64,000 nucleotides of DNA from Hungatella sp. (GTDB taxonomy: Bacteria > Bacillota > Clostridia > Lachnospirales > Lachnospiraceae). Position 1 is the first letter of the stretch. Each line of letters opens with the position of its first letter. Shown piece by piece: positions 8,601-17,045 of the stretch. Both the position numbers and the translations under genes were made by a program. The stretch lies in the NCBI GenBank assembly GCA_022792815.1, contig JAAWBS010000016.1, positions 85,688-149,687 on the forward strand, written 5' to 3'. The notes under the pieces are model-generated. The model saw only the letters and a list, made by a program, of their open reading frames with translations, was not told the origin of the DNA and ran no database searches.

Positions 8601-10373
8601 ATGGCAGGCATATTTGGAAAGAAGAGGCAGGGCGAGGAAGCAGCTGCGAAAGACGGAAAGAAGAAACGACGAAAATCAGGGCTTGGCGGCAGAGGGCTGG
8701 CGGTGAGGATCGTCATAGGGCTGGGGGCGGTGGGGCTGGCCGCGGCAGGTGTGCGCCGGTACCAGGCCAAGGAAGCCTTTCAGGGAGCAGAGGAGACACG
8801 GCTGAGGACGGCGCAGGTGGAACGAAGGAGCATCGTCTCTTCTCTGTCGTCCTCGGGAAGTTTGTCTCCGAAGAATACCTACAACATCACCTCCCTGGTG
8901 TCGGGGGACGTGGTGACGGCAGATTTTGAGGAGGGGGATCAGGTGACAGAGGGGCAGGTCCTCTATGTGATCGATGCCTCCTCCATAGAGACAGAGCTGA
9001 GCTCAGCCACACATTCTGTGGAGCGTGCGAAAGAGTCCTATGATCTGGCTGTGGCGGACTATGAGCAGGTGCTGGCAGACTACAGCGGCAATACCTATAA
9101 ATCGACAGAGACCGGTTTTATCAAAACGCTCTATGTGAAGGCGGGTGACAAAGTAAGCGGAGGGACAAAGCTGGCAGACATCTGCAATGACAGGGTGATG
9201 AAGCTGAAACTGCCCTTTCTGTCCACGGAAGCCGCGTGCATCGGGGCAGGCAATCAGGCGGTGATCACCATGTCCGATACCGGAGAACAGCTTGTGGGGA
9301 CCGTCACGGCCGTCAGCAACATGGAGGGTACTATGACCGGAGGACGCTTGGTGCGGTATGTGACCATCCAGGTGGATAATCCGGGGGGACTTACCACGGA
9401 ATCGTCGGCCACGGCTCAGGTGGGAGAATTCCTGTGCGCCCAGGAGGGCACCTTTGAGCCGGTTTTGGACACGGTGATGACCGCGGACATCCCCGGGACC
9501 GTGGAGATCAGTGCCATGCTGGTCAATGAAGGCGATTATGTGGGAAAGGGCGGTTCTTTTTTCAGGATGACGGACAAAACCGCGGAAAACCTGGTCAGGA
9601 CCTACAAAAATTCCGTGGATCAGGCTCTGGAGAATTTGGAGTCCTCCCAGAGCAGGCTGGACACCACCCAGGATTCTTTTGAGAATTATACCATCACCGC
9701 GCCGATCTCCGGGACGGTGATTACCAAGAATACCAAGGCAGGCGACAAGATCAGTGCAGGAGGCAACTCGGCAGTCACTCTGGCGGTGATCTATGATCTG
9801 TCGGAGCTGACCTTCGAGATGTCCGTAGACGAGCTGGACGTGCAGAGTGTCAAGGTGGGACAGTCTGTGGAGGTGGCAGCGGACGCTTTTGAGGGACAGA
9901 TGTTTTCCGGGACAGTGACCAATGTGAGTCTGGCCAGTTCCTACTCCAACGGGGTCACCAACTATCCGGTGACGGTCACCTTGGACACCACGGGTCAGCT
10001 TTTGCCCGGTATGAACGTGGACGGCAATATCATCCTGGAGGAGGCCCAGGATGCCATGGTGATTCCGGTGGATGCTCTCATGAGGGGCAACCGGGTCTAT
10101 GTGAAGGATGACACGGTCCAGGAGAGCGACGGACAGGTGCCTGCCGGTTTCAGGGCCATGGAGGTGGAGACAGGGCTGATCAATGACGATTATGTGGAGA
10201 TCGTCAGCGGACTGGAGGAGGGACAGGAGGTCTATGTGTCCGAATCCTCTGTCAAAGAAGGATTCCAGATGATGCCGGGAGGCGGCATGGGCGGTCCTAT
10301 GGGAGGCGGAAATATGGGCAATCCAGGCGGCAACCGGGGAGGCGGTATGGGCGGCCCCGGCGGCAGGCCATAA
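8601..10373 (+). CDS. MacA/HlyD-type periplasmic-adaptor-like subunit of an ABC exporter
   Basis: A 590-residue membrane-anchored protein: a lysine-rich cytosolic start, one transmembrane helix near residues 35-50, then barrel-sandwich (biotinyl-lipoyl-like) halves separated by helical hairpins. There are two such hairpin insertions (around residues 130-160 and 330-355), so the protein is longer than the usual 350-400 residues and looks internally duplicated. The C-terminal 35 residues are almost only Gly, Met, Pro and Asn. Homologues (YknX, MacA) link the MacB-like permease to the outside. ATG 8601 follows AAGAGGA at 7 bases. The short gaps on both sides mark an operon. Confidence 0.85.
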   Translation: MAGIFGKKRQGEEAAAKDGKKKRRKSGLGGRGLAVRIVIGLGAVGLAAAGVRRYQAKEAFQGAEETRLRTAQVERRSIVSSLSSSGSLSPKNTYNITSLVSGDVVTADFEEGDQVTEGQVLYVIDASSIETELSSATHSVERAKESYDLAVADYEQVLADYSGNTYKSTETGFIKTLYVKAGDKVSGGTKLADICNDRVMKLKLPFLSTEAACIGAGNQAVITMSDTGEQLVGTVTAVSNMEGTMTGGRLVRYVTIQVDNPGGLTTESSATAQVGEFLCAQEGTFEPVLDTVMTADIPGTVEISAMLVNEGDYVGKGGSFFRMTDKTAENLVRTYKNSVDQALENLESSQSRLDTTQDSFENYTITAPISGTVITKNTKAGDKISAGGNSAVTLAVIYDLSELTFEMSVDELDVQSVKVGQSVEVAADAFEGQMFSGTVTNVSLASSYSNGVTNYPVTVTLDTTGQLLPGMNVDGNIILEEAQDAMVIPVDALMRGNRVYVKDDTVQESDGQVPAGFRAMEVETGLINDDYVEIVSGLEEGQEVYVSESSVKEGFQMMPGGGMGGPMGGGNMGNPGGNRGGGMGGPGGRP

Positions 10374-10383
10374 GGAGGTGTCT

Positions 10384-11091
10384 ATGGGAGAGCCTTTGAT
10401 CGAGCTTAAGCATATCAGTAAGATTTATTCCATGGGCGCAGAGGAGGTGAGGGCCAGCGACGATGTGAGCCTGACCATCTGCCGGGGAGAGTTTGTGGCG
10501 ATCGTGGGTAAGTCGGGAAGCGGCAAGTCCACCCTGATGAACATCATCGGAGCCCTGGATGTGCCTACGGACGGGGAGTATTTCCTGGGCGGGGAGGATG
10601 TGAGCCAGATGAGGGATGACCAGCTGGCCCATATCCGCAACCGGATGATCGGTTTTATCTTCCAGCAGTACAATCTGCTGCCCAAATTGACCCTTCTGGA
10701 AAATGTGGAGCTGCCTCTTCTGTACGCGGGGGTGGCTGCGGCCGAGCGGAGAGAGCGTGCACTTGATTCTCTGCGGAGAGTGGGCCTGGAGGAGAAATGG
10801 AAAAATCTTCCGTCTCAGCTGTCCGGAGGACAGCAGCAGAGAGTGTCCATCGCCAGAGCCCTGGCGGGGAATCCGTCCCTGATTCTGGCCGACGAGCCGA
10901 CAGGAGCCCTGGACTCCAAGACCAGCAGGGAGGTGCTGGACTTTTTAAAGAAGTTAAACCAGGAGGGCAATACCATTGTCATCATCACCCACGACAGTTC
11001 CATCGCTCTGGAGGCAAAGCGGGTGGTGCAAATCCATGACGGAAAGATTAATTTTGACGGAGATGTGAACGAGTATGCTGCAATCCTTTAA
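10384..11091 (+). CDS. ABC transporter ATPase, MacB/LolD/YknY type
   Basis: A 235-residue cytosolic ATPase. Walker A GKSGSGKST, Q-loop FIFQQYNLLP, signature LSGGQQQR, Walker B LILADEPTGALD and the switch histidine in IITHD are all intact. The LILADEPTGALDSKT form is typical of the MacB/LolD group that powers mechanotransmission-type exporters. ATG 10384 lies 6 bases after AAGGAGG, and the gene ends 17 bases inside the following permease gene, a sign of translational coupling. Confidence 0.92.
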   Translation: MGEPLIELKHISKIYSMGAEEVRASDDVSLTICRGEFVAIVGKSGSGKSTLMNIIGALDVPTDGEYFLGGEDVSQMRDDQLAHIRNRMIGFIFQQYNLLPKLTLLENVELPLLYAGVAAAERRERALDSLRRVGLEEKWKNLPSQLSGGQQQRVSIARALAGNPSLILADEPTGALDSKTSREVLDFLKKLNQEGNTIVIITHDSSIALEAKRVVQIHDGKINFDGDVNEYAAIL

Positions 11092-12253
11092 ACTGGCGTT
11101 AAAGAGCATCAGAAGCAACAAGATGAGGTCTTTTCTGACCATGCTGGGCATCATCATCGGCGTGGCGTCGGTGATCATCCTGGTCAGTCTGGTCAACGCC
11201 TACATGTCCTACATGACAGAGAGCTTTGCCAGCCTGGGCACCAACCAGATCAATGTAAATGTGGTCAATCTGTCCTCCCGCTCCGTGTCAGCGGATGAGA
11301 TGTACGGGTTTTATGAAGAGCAGCAGGAGCTGTTCGACAATATGACTCCCATAGTCAACGTATCTACGGTGGTAAAGCACGGCAGTGACTCTATGTCCTC
11401 CACTGCGGTCACCGGGGTCAGCGAGGAGTATCTGGATATCAAAGACTATGACTTAGTCCAGGGGCGGAACCTTCAATATTCCGACATTCTGTCCCGTCAG
11501 AAGGTCTGTGTGGTGGGGGCTTATGTGGCAAGTGAGCTCTACGGCAGCCCGGAGAAGGCTGTGGATGAGACCCTGAAGATCGGAGGTTATGCCTTTCGCA
11601 TCGTGGGGGTGGCAGAGCAGCAGGCGGAGGATCGGATGGAGGACGGGGGGAGCGACGACTTTGTGTGGATCCCCTACAGCTGCGGAGTGAAGATGGCCAG
11701 AAATGCCAATATCAGCAATTATATCTTTACGATCCGAAACCTGGATACGGCTTCTGTGGCCACAGAACGAATCGAAGAATTTTTAGAAGAGATTTTTAAA
11801 AATGATGATCTGTACCATGTGACGGCTATGAGCGAGATGCTGGACTCCTTAAATTCCATGATCGCCATGGTGTCCGCGGGGCTGGGCGGGATCGCCGGAA
11901 TCTCCCTGCTGGTAGCCGGAGTGGGAGTCATGAATATCATGCTGGTGTCCGTGACGGAGCGAACTCGGGAGATCGGCATCCGAAAGGCCTTGGGAGCCAG
12001 AAAAAGCGTGATTTTACAGCAGTTTGTCATCGAGGCGGCAGTCCAGAGCGGCATGGGAGGGATCTTAGGGATCCTCTTAGGAAGCGGGGCCACTACGGCG
12101 GTGGGGGCCCTGGCGGGACTTCAGGCCACCCCCACCCCCTCGGCGGTGGTGATCTCTTTTACCGTGTCCGTCATGATCGGATTGTTTTTCGGGTATGCGC
12201 CGGCCAGACGGGCGGCTGCTTTAAACCCCATCGATGCCCTTCGGAGCGAATGA
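11075..12253 (+). CDS. MacB/FtsX-type ABC permease
   Basis: A 392-residue permease. One transmembrane helix lies near residues 20-42, followed by a large extracellular MacB periplasmic-core-like domain (about 45-245), then three helices with the FtsX-type segment VSVTERTREIGIRKALGAR before the last two. Together with the ATPase and the MacA-like adaptor it forms a tripartite exporter, probably for an antimicrobial peptide, a toxin or a lipoprotein; the substrate is not shown by the sequence. A complete promoter for the next transcription unit starts 5 bases after the stop codon. Confidence 0.9.
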   Translation: MLQSFKLALKSIRSNKMRSFLTMLGIIIGVASVIILVSLVNAYMSYMTESFASLGTNQINVNVVNLSSRSVSADEMYGFYEEQQELFDNMTPIVNVSTVVKHGSDSMSSTAVTGVSEEYLDIKDYDLVQGRNLQYSDILSRQKVCVVGAYVASELYGSPEKAVDETLKIGGYAFRIVGVAEQQAEDRMEDGGSDDFVWIPYSCGVKMARNANISNYIFTIRNLDTASVATERIEEFLEEIFKNDDLYHVTAMSEMLDSLNSMIAMVSAGLGGIAGISLLVAGVGVMNIMLVSVTERTREIGIRKALGARKSVILQQFVIEAAVQSGMGGILGILLGSGATTAVGALAGLQATPTPSAVVISFTVSVMIGLFFGYAPARRAAALNPIDALRSE

Positions 12254-12257
12254 AATC

Positions 12258-12286
12258 TTGACTTTTCGGCAAAATGGGGATACAAT
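12258..12286 (+). promoter_or_regulatory. Promoter of the M19 dipeptidase gene
   Basis: TTGACT, a 17-base spacer, TACAAT; the same two hexamers as the metY promoter. It predicts an untranslated leader of about 135 bases before the ATG at 12430. Confidence 0.85.
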
Positions 12287-12304
12287 CAATAACGCATTTG
12301 CTAC

Positions 12305-12397
12305 GGCGCCGCAATGACGGAGAAATTGCGGCGCCTTATTTCGGTCAGGCATACCCTCCTGCCGCCAAACCGTGGGTTCCCCTGTTCACGGAGGGTA
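12305..12397 (+). promoter_or_regulatory. Two-hairpin 5' leader of the dipeptidase gene
   Basis: Hairpin 1 is a perfect 10-bp stem (GGCGCCGCAA, 12305-12314, with TTGCGGCGCC, 12326-12335) followed by TTATTTCGG, a weak U-tract. Hairpin 2 pairs TACCCTCC (12352-12359) with GGAGGGTA (12390-12397). Both lie between promoter and start codon, so attenuation or translational control is possible. No T-box or known riboswitch core was recognised. Confidence 0.5.
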
Positions 12398-12429
12398 CAT
12401 AAGATAAAAGAAAAAGCCGGAGGATACGG

Positions 12430-13419
12430 ATGAAAGTATTTGATATGCACTGTGACACCATCTCTGAGATCCATGAAGATCGTAAAAAGGGAGGGGACGC
12501 GTGTCTTAGAAGCAATGGGCTTCATGTGGACCTGGAAAAGATGAAAAAAGGGGACTACGGCCTCCAGAATTTTGCCGTGTACGTTCATCTGGGGCGGGAG
12601 AAGAATCCGTTTTTGTGTGCCATGGAGATGATTGACACCTTCTATGAGGAGATGGAACGAAACAGGGAGATCATCCGCCCGGTGACCTCCTGTGAGGAGA
12701 TCAGAAGGAATCTGGAGGAGGGAAGAATGTCCGCCATGCTCACCGTGGAGGAGGGGGGTGTCTGTCTGGGTGACGTAAGGCTTCTGAGGGATTTCTATCG
12801 GCTGGGAGTCCGGATGATGACTCTCACCTGGAACTTTCCCAATGAACTGGGATATCCCAACCGGGTCGTGACCGAGGGGCCGGGGCGGGGGTGTTATCCG
12901 GATACCGAGCACGGACTTACCGAGCGGGGCGTGGAATTTCTGGAGGAGATGGAGCGGCTGGGAATCATCATCGATATCTCCCATCTGAACGACGCGGGGA
13001 TCCGGGACGTGTTTGCCCACACGAAAAAACCTTTCGTGGCCAGCCATTCCAATGCCAGGGCTCTGGCCTCCCATCCCCGCAACCTGACAGACGACATGAT
13101 CCGCGGGCTGGGAGAGCGGGGAGGCGTGGCAGGGATCAATTACTGTGCCGCCTTTCTCCATGACTGGAAGGACGGGGAAGAAAAGCGGAGCCGGCTCTCC
13201 CACATGACGGCCCACATGAAGCACATGAAAGAGGTGGGCGGCATCGGCTGTGTGGGGCTGGGGTCGGACTTTGACGGCATCGTGGATGAGCTGGAGCTTA
13301 GAGACGCCTCCGGTCTGGAGCTTTTGGAGGCGGAGATGAGGCGTCAGGGATTCACTTCCTCGGAGATCGAGGCCGTATTTTACGGAAACGTGATGAGAGT
13401 GTACAGAGAAATTCTGTAG
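12430..13419 (+). CDS. Membrane-dipeptidase-family (M19, renal dipeptidase) metallopeptidase
   Basis: A 329-residue zinc dipeptidase of the amidohydrolase fold. Metal-ligand motifs are all present: FDMHCDT at residues 4-10 (HxD), TVEEGG (bridging Glu), DISHL and ASHSN (His ligands), and GSDFDG near the end. It has no signal peptide, so it is probably a cytosolic enzyme for dipeptides, possibly D-containing or modified ones. It starts with GGAGG about 8 bases upstream. Downstream, across its own promoter, lies a TrpX-type importer, which would suit a role in nutrient recovery. Confidence 0.9.
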   Translation: MKVFDMHCDTISEIHEDRKKGGDACLRSNGLHVDLEKMKKGDYGLQNFAVYVHLGREKNPFLCAMEMIDTFYEEMERNREIIRPVTSCEEIRRNLEEGRMSAMLTVEEGGVCLGDVRLLRDFYRLGVRMMTLTWNFPNELGYPNRVVTEGPGRGCYPDTEHGLTERGVEFLEEMERLGIIIDISHLNDAGIRDVFAHTKKPFVASHSNARALASHPRNLTDDMIRGLGERGGVAGINYCAAFLHDWKDGEEKRSRLSHMTAHMKHMKEVGGIGCVGLGSDFDGIVDELELRDASGLELLEAEMRRQGFTSSEIEAVFYGNVMRVYREIL

Positions 13420-13470
13420 AGATCGGCACTTTACTGCGTTGAATTGTTTGGAATTTAAAGTTATATAAGA

Positions 13471-13499
13471 TTGACGTTCGGCGAATTTTGTAGTATGAT
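13471..13499 (+). promoter_or_regulatory. Promoter of the TrpXYZ-type importer operon
   Basis: TTGACG, a 17-base spacer, TATGAT, about 45 bases before the substrate-binding protein gene. Confidence 0.8.
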
Positions 13500-13546
13500 A
13501 ACACCTGAGTTTAAAAAATAATCTTGAAAAAGGGAGTGTACGTATT

Positions 13547-14530
13547 ATGAAAAAAGCAGATAAGATCATAGCCATGATGCTTATGGGAGCCATGACGGCG
13601 TCCATGGCAGGATGTTCCGGGTCCGGCTCAGGCGGCGGCACGGCAGATGGGAAAGCGGCCTACACCGTGGGAATCTGCCAGCTGGTGCAGCACGATGCCC
13701 TGGACGCGGCTACCAAGGGATTCATGGATGCCTTAAAAGAAGAGCTGGGAGACCAGGTTGCCTTTGACGAGCAGAACGCTCAGGGCGATTCCAATACCTG
13801 TTCCACCATCATCAATAATTTCGTGTCCTCTGATGTGGACCTGATTTTGGCCAACGCGACTCCGGCCCTTCAGGCGGCTCAGGCGGGAACGACAGAGATC
13901 CCCATCCTAGGAACCTCTGTCACCGAGTACGGCGTGGCGCTGGGGATCGAAAGCTTCGACGGTACCGTAGGGGGCAATATCTCCGGAACCTCCGACTTGG
14001 CGCCTCTCGACGAGCAGGCTGCCATGCTCCATGAGCTGTTTCCGGATGCCAAGAACGTAGGCCTTCTCTACTGTTCTGCAGAGGCCAACTCTCAGTACCA
14101 GGTGGACACGGTGAAGAAGGCACTGGAGTCCCTGGGATATACCTGTGAGTATTATTCCTTCTCCGACTCCAACGATCTGTCCACCGTTGCCACCAAGGCT
14201 GCGGCGGAAAACGACGTGCTCTATGTTCCCACAGACAACACGGCTGCGGCTGCGGCTGAGACCGTGGACAACATCTGCCGCCCTGCGGGCATCCCCATCA
14301 TCGCCGGCGAGGAGGGCATCTGCAAGGGCTGCGGTGTGGCCACCCTCTCCATCAGCTACTATGATCTGGGCGTGGCTACCGGCAAGATGGCAGCGAAGAT
14401 TCTTAAGGGGGAGGCGGATATCTCCCAGATGCCCATCGAGTATGCGCCTCAGTTTACCAAGAAGTATAACAAGACGATTTGTGACGATCTGGGAATCCAG
14501 ATTCCGGAGGGGTATGTGGCGATCGAGTAG
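13547..14530 (+). CDS. ABC importer substrate-binding lipoprotein (TrpX / ABC_sub_bind family)
   Basis: A 327-residue lipoprotein: a signal peptide ending in a lipobox (SMAGC, Cys23) and a Ser/Gly linker, then a two-lobed type-I periplasmic-binding fold of the PF04392 family. Segments such as DLILANATPALQAA and VGLLYCSAEANSQYQV are typical. The family includes a tryptophan/tyrosine importer component in Streptococcus, but many members have other ligands, so the ligand is open. It is the first gene of the SBP-permease-ATPase order. A pair of hairpins separates it from the permease and should raise its transcript level relative to the membrane parts. Confidence 0.88.
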   Translation: MKKADKIIAMMLMGAMTASMAGCSGSGSGGGTADGKAAYTVGICQLVQHDALDAATKGFMDALKEELGDQVAFDEQNAQGDSNTCSTIINNFVSSDVDLILANATPALQAAQAGTTEIPILGTSVTEYGVALGIESFDGTVGGNISGTSDLAPLDEQAAMLHELFPDAKNVGLLYCSAEANSQYQVDTVKKALESLGYTCEYYSFSDSNDLSTVATKAAAENDVLYVPTDNTAAAAAETVDNICRPAGIPIIAGEEGICKGCGVATLSISYYDLGVATGKMAAKILKGEADISQMPIEYAPQFTKKYNKTICDDLGIQIPEGYVAIE

Positions 14531-14534
14531 ATCG

Positions 14535-14585
14535 AAAAATCCGGCTGCCGGCTTTTTTAATCCCGGGCTGATATGCCCGGGATTA
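14535..14585 (+). terminator. Leaky terminator/processing hairpins inside the importer operon
   Basis: A first hairpin (A-run, CCGG, loop, CCGG, T6 at 14535-14558) is followed at once by a perfect 11-bp stem, TAATCCCGGGC/GCCCGGGATTA (14558-14585). Such structures after a binding-protein gene commonly cut transcription or protect the upstream mRNA. Confidence 0.65.
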
Positions 14586-14656
14586 AAGCCGATATGCCGG
14601 GAGTTTTTTGTGTCAGTGAAGAGACGGGTTATCATGGATGGCTAGGAGATGGAAGT

Positions 14657-15577
14657 ATGAATATTATGACTTTGGTTAATGCACTGCCAGGGGCGGCGGC
14701 CCAGGGACTGATCTGGGGGATTATGGCAATCGGTGTGTATCTCACCTACCGTATCCTGGATGTGGCGGATCTGACGGTGGACGGCTCTATGTGCACCGGC
14801 GGAGCCGTGTTTATCATGCTGATGTTAAGCGGAAAAAATGTGTGGGTGTCCATGGCGGCAGCTTTTGTGGCAGGCATGGCAGCCGGCCTTGTGACCGGAC
14901 TGTTTCATACCTTTATGGGGATTCCGGCTATTTTATCGGGTATTTTGACCCAGCTGGGGCTGTGGTCTGTGAATTTGAAAATAATGGGGAAGGCGAATCA
15001 GGCCATCAATGTAGACAAATACGAGCTGCTGGTGTCTCTGCGATTCATCAAAAATGTGCCTTTCTATAAAAATACAATCCTGGTGGTGACCTTCACCACG
15101 GTGCTCTTGATTCTGGCGCTGTACTGGTTTTTCGGCACGGAGTTGGGGTGTTCTCTGAGAGCCACGGGATGCAATGACAAGATGGCCAGGGCCCAGGGCA
15201 TCAACACGGATCTGGGACGAGTTCTTGGGCTGATGATCTCCAACGGCCTGGTGGCATTTTCCGGAGCTCTCCTCACCCAGTATCAGGGCTTTGCGGACAT
15301 CAACATGGGAAGGGGCGCTATCGTCATCGGACTGGCAGCGGTGATCATCGGCGAGGCGGTGTTCGGGAAGGTCTTCCGCAATTTCGGCTTTAAACTCCTG
15401 GCGGTGTCCCTGGGTTCCATCATCTACTATCTGGTGCTGCAGGTGGTGATCTGGATCGGCATCGACACGGACCTTTTGAAGCTTTTGTCTGCCCTCGTGG
15501 TAGCCGTCTTCCTGGCGATTCCCGTGTGGCAGGAGCGGTATGTCTCAAAGCCTGTTAAGAGGGGAGGGAATTCCTGA
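14657..15577 (+). CDS. ABC importer permease (TrpY type)
   Basis: A 306-residue membrane protein with about eight hydrophobic segments, of the branched-chain-type permease family. The segment GLIWGIMAIGVYLTYRILD near the start and DLTVDGSMCTGGA are characteristic of the permease that accompanies ABC_sub_bind proteins. ATG 14657 is chosen because AGGAG lies about 9 bases upstream; an upstream in-frame start at 14573 would lie within the intergenic hairpin. Its stop codon overlaps the ATG of the ATPase gene by one base. Confidence 0.88.
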   Translation: MNIMTLVNALPGAAAQGLIWGIMAIGVYLTYRILDVADLTVDGSMCTGGAVFIMLMLSGKNVWVSMAAAFVAGMAAGLVTGLFHTFMGIPAILSGILTQLGLWSVNLKIMGKANQAINVDKYELLVSLRFIKNVPFYKNTILVVTFTTVLLILALYWFFGTELGCSLRATGCNDKMARAQGINTDLGRVLGLMISNGLVAFSGALLTQYQGFADINMGRGAIVIGLAAVIIGEAVFGKVFRNFGFKLLAVSLGSIIYYLVLQVVIWIGIDTDLLKLLSALVVAVFLAIPVWQERYVSKPVKRGGNS

Positions 15578-16374
15578 TGTTGGAGATCAAGCATATTTCA
15601 AAGACCTTTCATCCGGGTACGGTAAATGAAAAGCAGGCCTTAAGGGACCTGAGCCTGGTGCTGAAGGACGGGGATTTTGTGACGGTGATCGGGGGAAACG
15701 GCGCGGGCAAGTCCACCCTGCTCAATGCCATCTCCGGGACCTGGAAGATCGATGAGGGACAGATTCTCATCGACAGGGTGGATGTGACCAGATATCCGGA
15801 GTACAAGCGGGCCGCCTTTTTGGGCCGTGTGTTTCAGGATCCCATGAACGGCACGGCGGCCACCATGGGCATCGAGGAGAACCTTGCCCTGGCTCTGAGG
15901 AGAGGGGACAGGCGGACTCTGAAAAAGGGGATCACCAAGGAGGAGCGGAAACTCTACCGGGATCTGCTGTCCAAACTGGGCTTAGGCCTGGAGAACCGTC
16001 TGACCAGCAAGGTGGGGCTGCTGTCAGGAGGACAGAGGCAGGCGCTGACGCTTCTGATGGCTACCCTGAAAAAGCCAAAGCTGCTGCTTTTGGACGAGCA
16101 CACGGCAGCTCTGGATCCCAAGACAGCGGCCAAGGTGCTGGAGACCACGGAGAATCTGGTAAACCAGGATCACCTGACGACCCTGATGATCACCCACAAC
16201 ATGAGAGATGCCATTCAGATCGGCAACCGGCTGATCATGATGAACAACGGGCGGATCATCTTCGACGTGGAGGGGGAAGAGAAGAAAAAGCTGACGGTGG
16301 AGGACCTGCTGAAGAAATTTGCCCAGGCCAGCGGAGAAGAGTTTGCCAATGACCGCATGATGCTGACCAATTAA
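15577..16374 (+). CDS. ABC importer ATPase (TrpZ type)
   Basis: A 265-residue ATPase. Walker A GGNGAGKST, Q-loop GRVFQDP, signature LSGGQRQALT, Walker B LLLLDEHTAALDP and switch His in MITHN. The DEHTAALDP form is seen in this importer subfamily. It is translationally coupled to the permease (TGATG overlap). The next gene, a TetR-type regulator, begins 21 bases after the stop and could be co-transcribed. Confidence 0.9.
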   Translation: MLEIKHISKTFHPGTVNEKQALRDLSLVLKDGDFVTVIGGNGAGKSTLLNAISGTWKIDEGQILIDRVDVTRYPEYKRAAFLGRVFQDPMNGTAATMGIEENLALALRRGDRRTLKKGITKEERKLYRDLLSKLGLGLENRLTSKVGLLSGGQRQALTLLMATLKKPKLLLLDEHTAALDPKTAAKVLETTENLVNQDHLTTLMITHNMRDAIQIGNRLIMMNNGRIIFDVEGEEKKKLTVEDLLKKFAQASGEEFANDRMMLTN

Positions 16375-16395
16375 AAAAGGTTGAGAGTTGGAGTT

Positions 16396-16986
16396 ATGAA
16401 AGAGACGGAGAGAAACCTGCAGGGAGAACTGGTGGAGGAAGCCGTCCGGCAGATGCAGAAAAACGGGGTATACGGATTTTCTGCCCGGGCGGTGGCTGAG
16501 GCCTGCGGGGTGTCCTGTGCGGCGCCTTTTAAATATTTTGACGGAAGGCGGGGGCTGTTTGTGGCCATGTCCGCCTATTTAGACCACATGCTTTTGAAAA
16601 TCATGGAGGAGATCGAGGAGAGGCTGGGGACAGAGTACAAGAAAGCCCATCTGGAGATGAACGTGGCTTATATCCATTTTCTATGCCAGAATCCTTTCCT
16701 GATCAGCGAGTCCTTCTGGAAGACCATCGACGAGAGGCAGGCGGGGATCCGAAAGTGGAAGAGCTTTCAGAAGATGGCGGCGCAGTTTCGGATGTACTGT
16801 CAGGAGAGACAGATTCCGGAGGAGGTCTATAAGAGCTATTATTTCAATTTTCAGACCCTGGCATACGGAGCCGCGTTCGTCACGGTCAACGGACTGCTTT
16901 TAGAAGGCATCAACCTGCAGAGCGGGATTGAGGATCTCCAGGAGCGCATCTACAGGAATTTGGAACAGACGATGGGGCTGGCCTGA
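16396..16986 (+). CDS. TetR-family transcriptional regulator
   Basis: A 196-residue regulator with a helix-turn-helix at about residues 20-50 (FSARAVAEACGVSCAAPFKYFDGRRGL) and a variable helical ligand domain. ATG 16396 is preferred over TTG 16381, although its ribosome site (TTGGAG) is only moderate. Since it follows the importer ATPase in the same direction with a short gap, it may control that operon, but TetR regulators often act on distant or divergent genes. It ends with a GGCCGGCC-T5 hairpin-like sequence. Confidence 0.85.
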   Translation: MKETERNLQGELVEEAVRQMQKNGVYGFSARAVAEACGVSCAAPFKYFDGRRGLFVAMSAYLDHMLLKIMEEIEERLGTEYKKAHLEMNVAYIHFLCQNPFLISESFWKTIDERQAGIRKWKSFQKMAAQFRMYCQERQIPEEVYKSYYFNFQTLAYGAAFVTVNGLLLEGINLQSGIEDLQERIYRNLEQTMGLA

Positions 16987-17045
16987 TGGCCGGCCTTTTT
17001 GGCAGCCTCTGATGGCCGGCCCCAGACATCCTGGTCCGCGGTTAG

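Noticed and set aside
12301..13641. Long minus-strand frame opposite the dipeptidase gene
   Set aside because: A shadow of strong codon bias on the plus strand; no ribosome site and no plausible domain.
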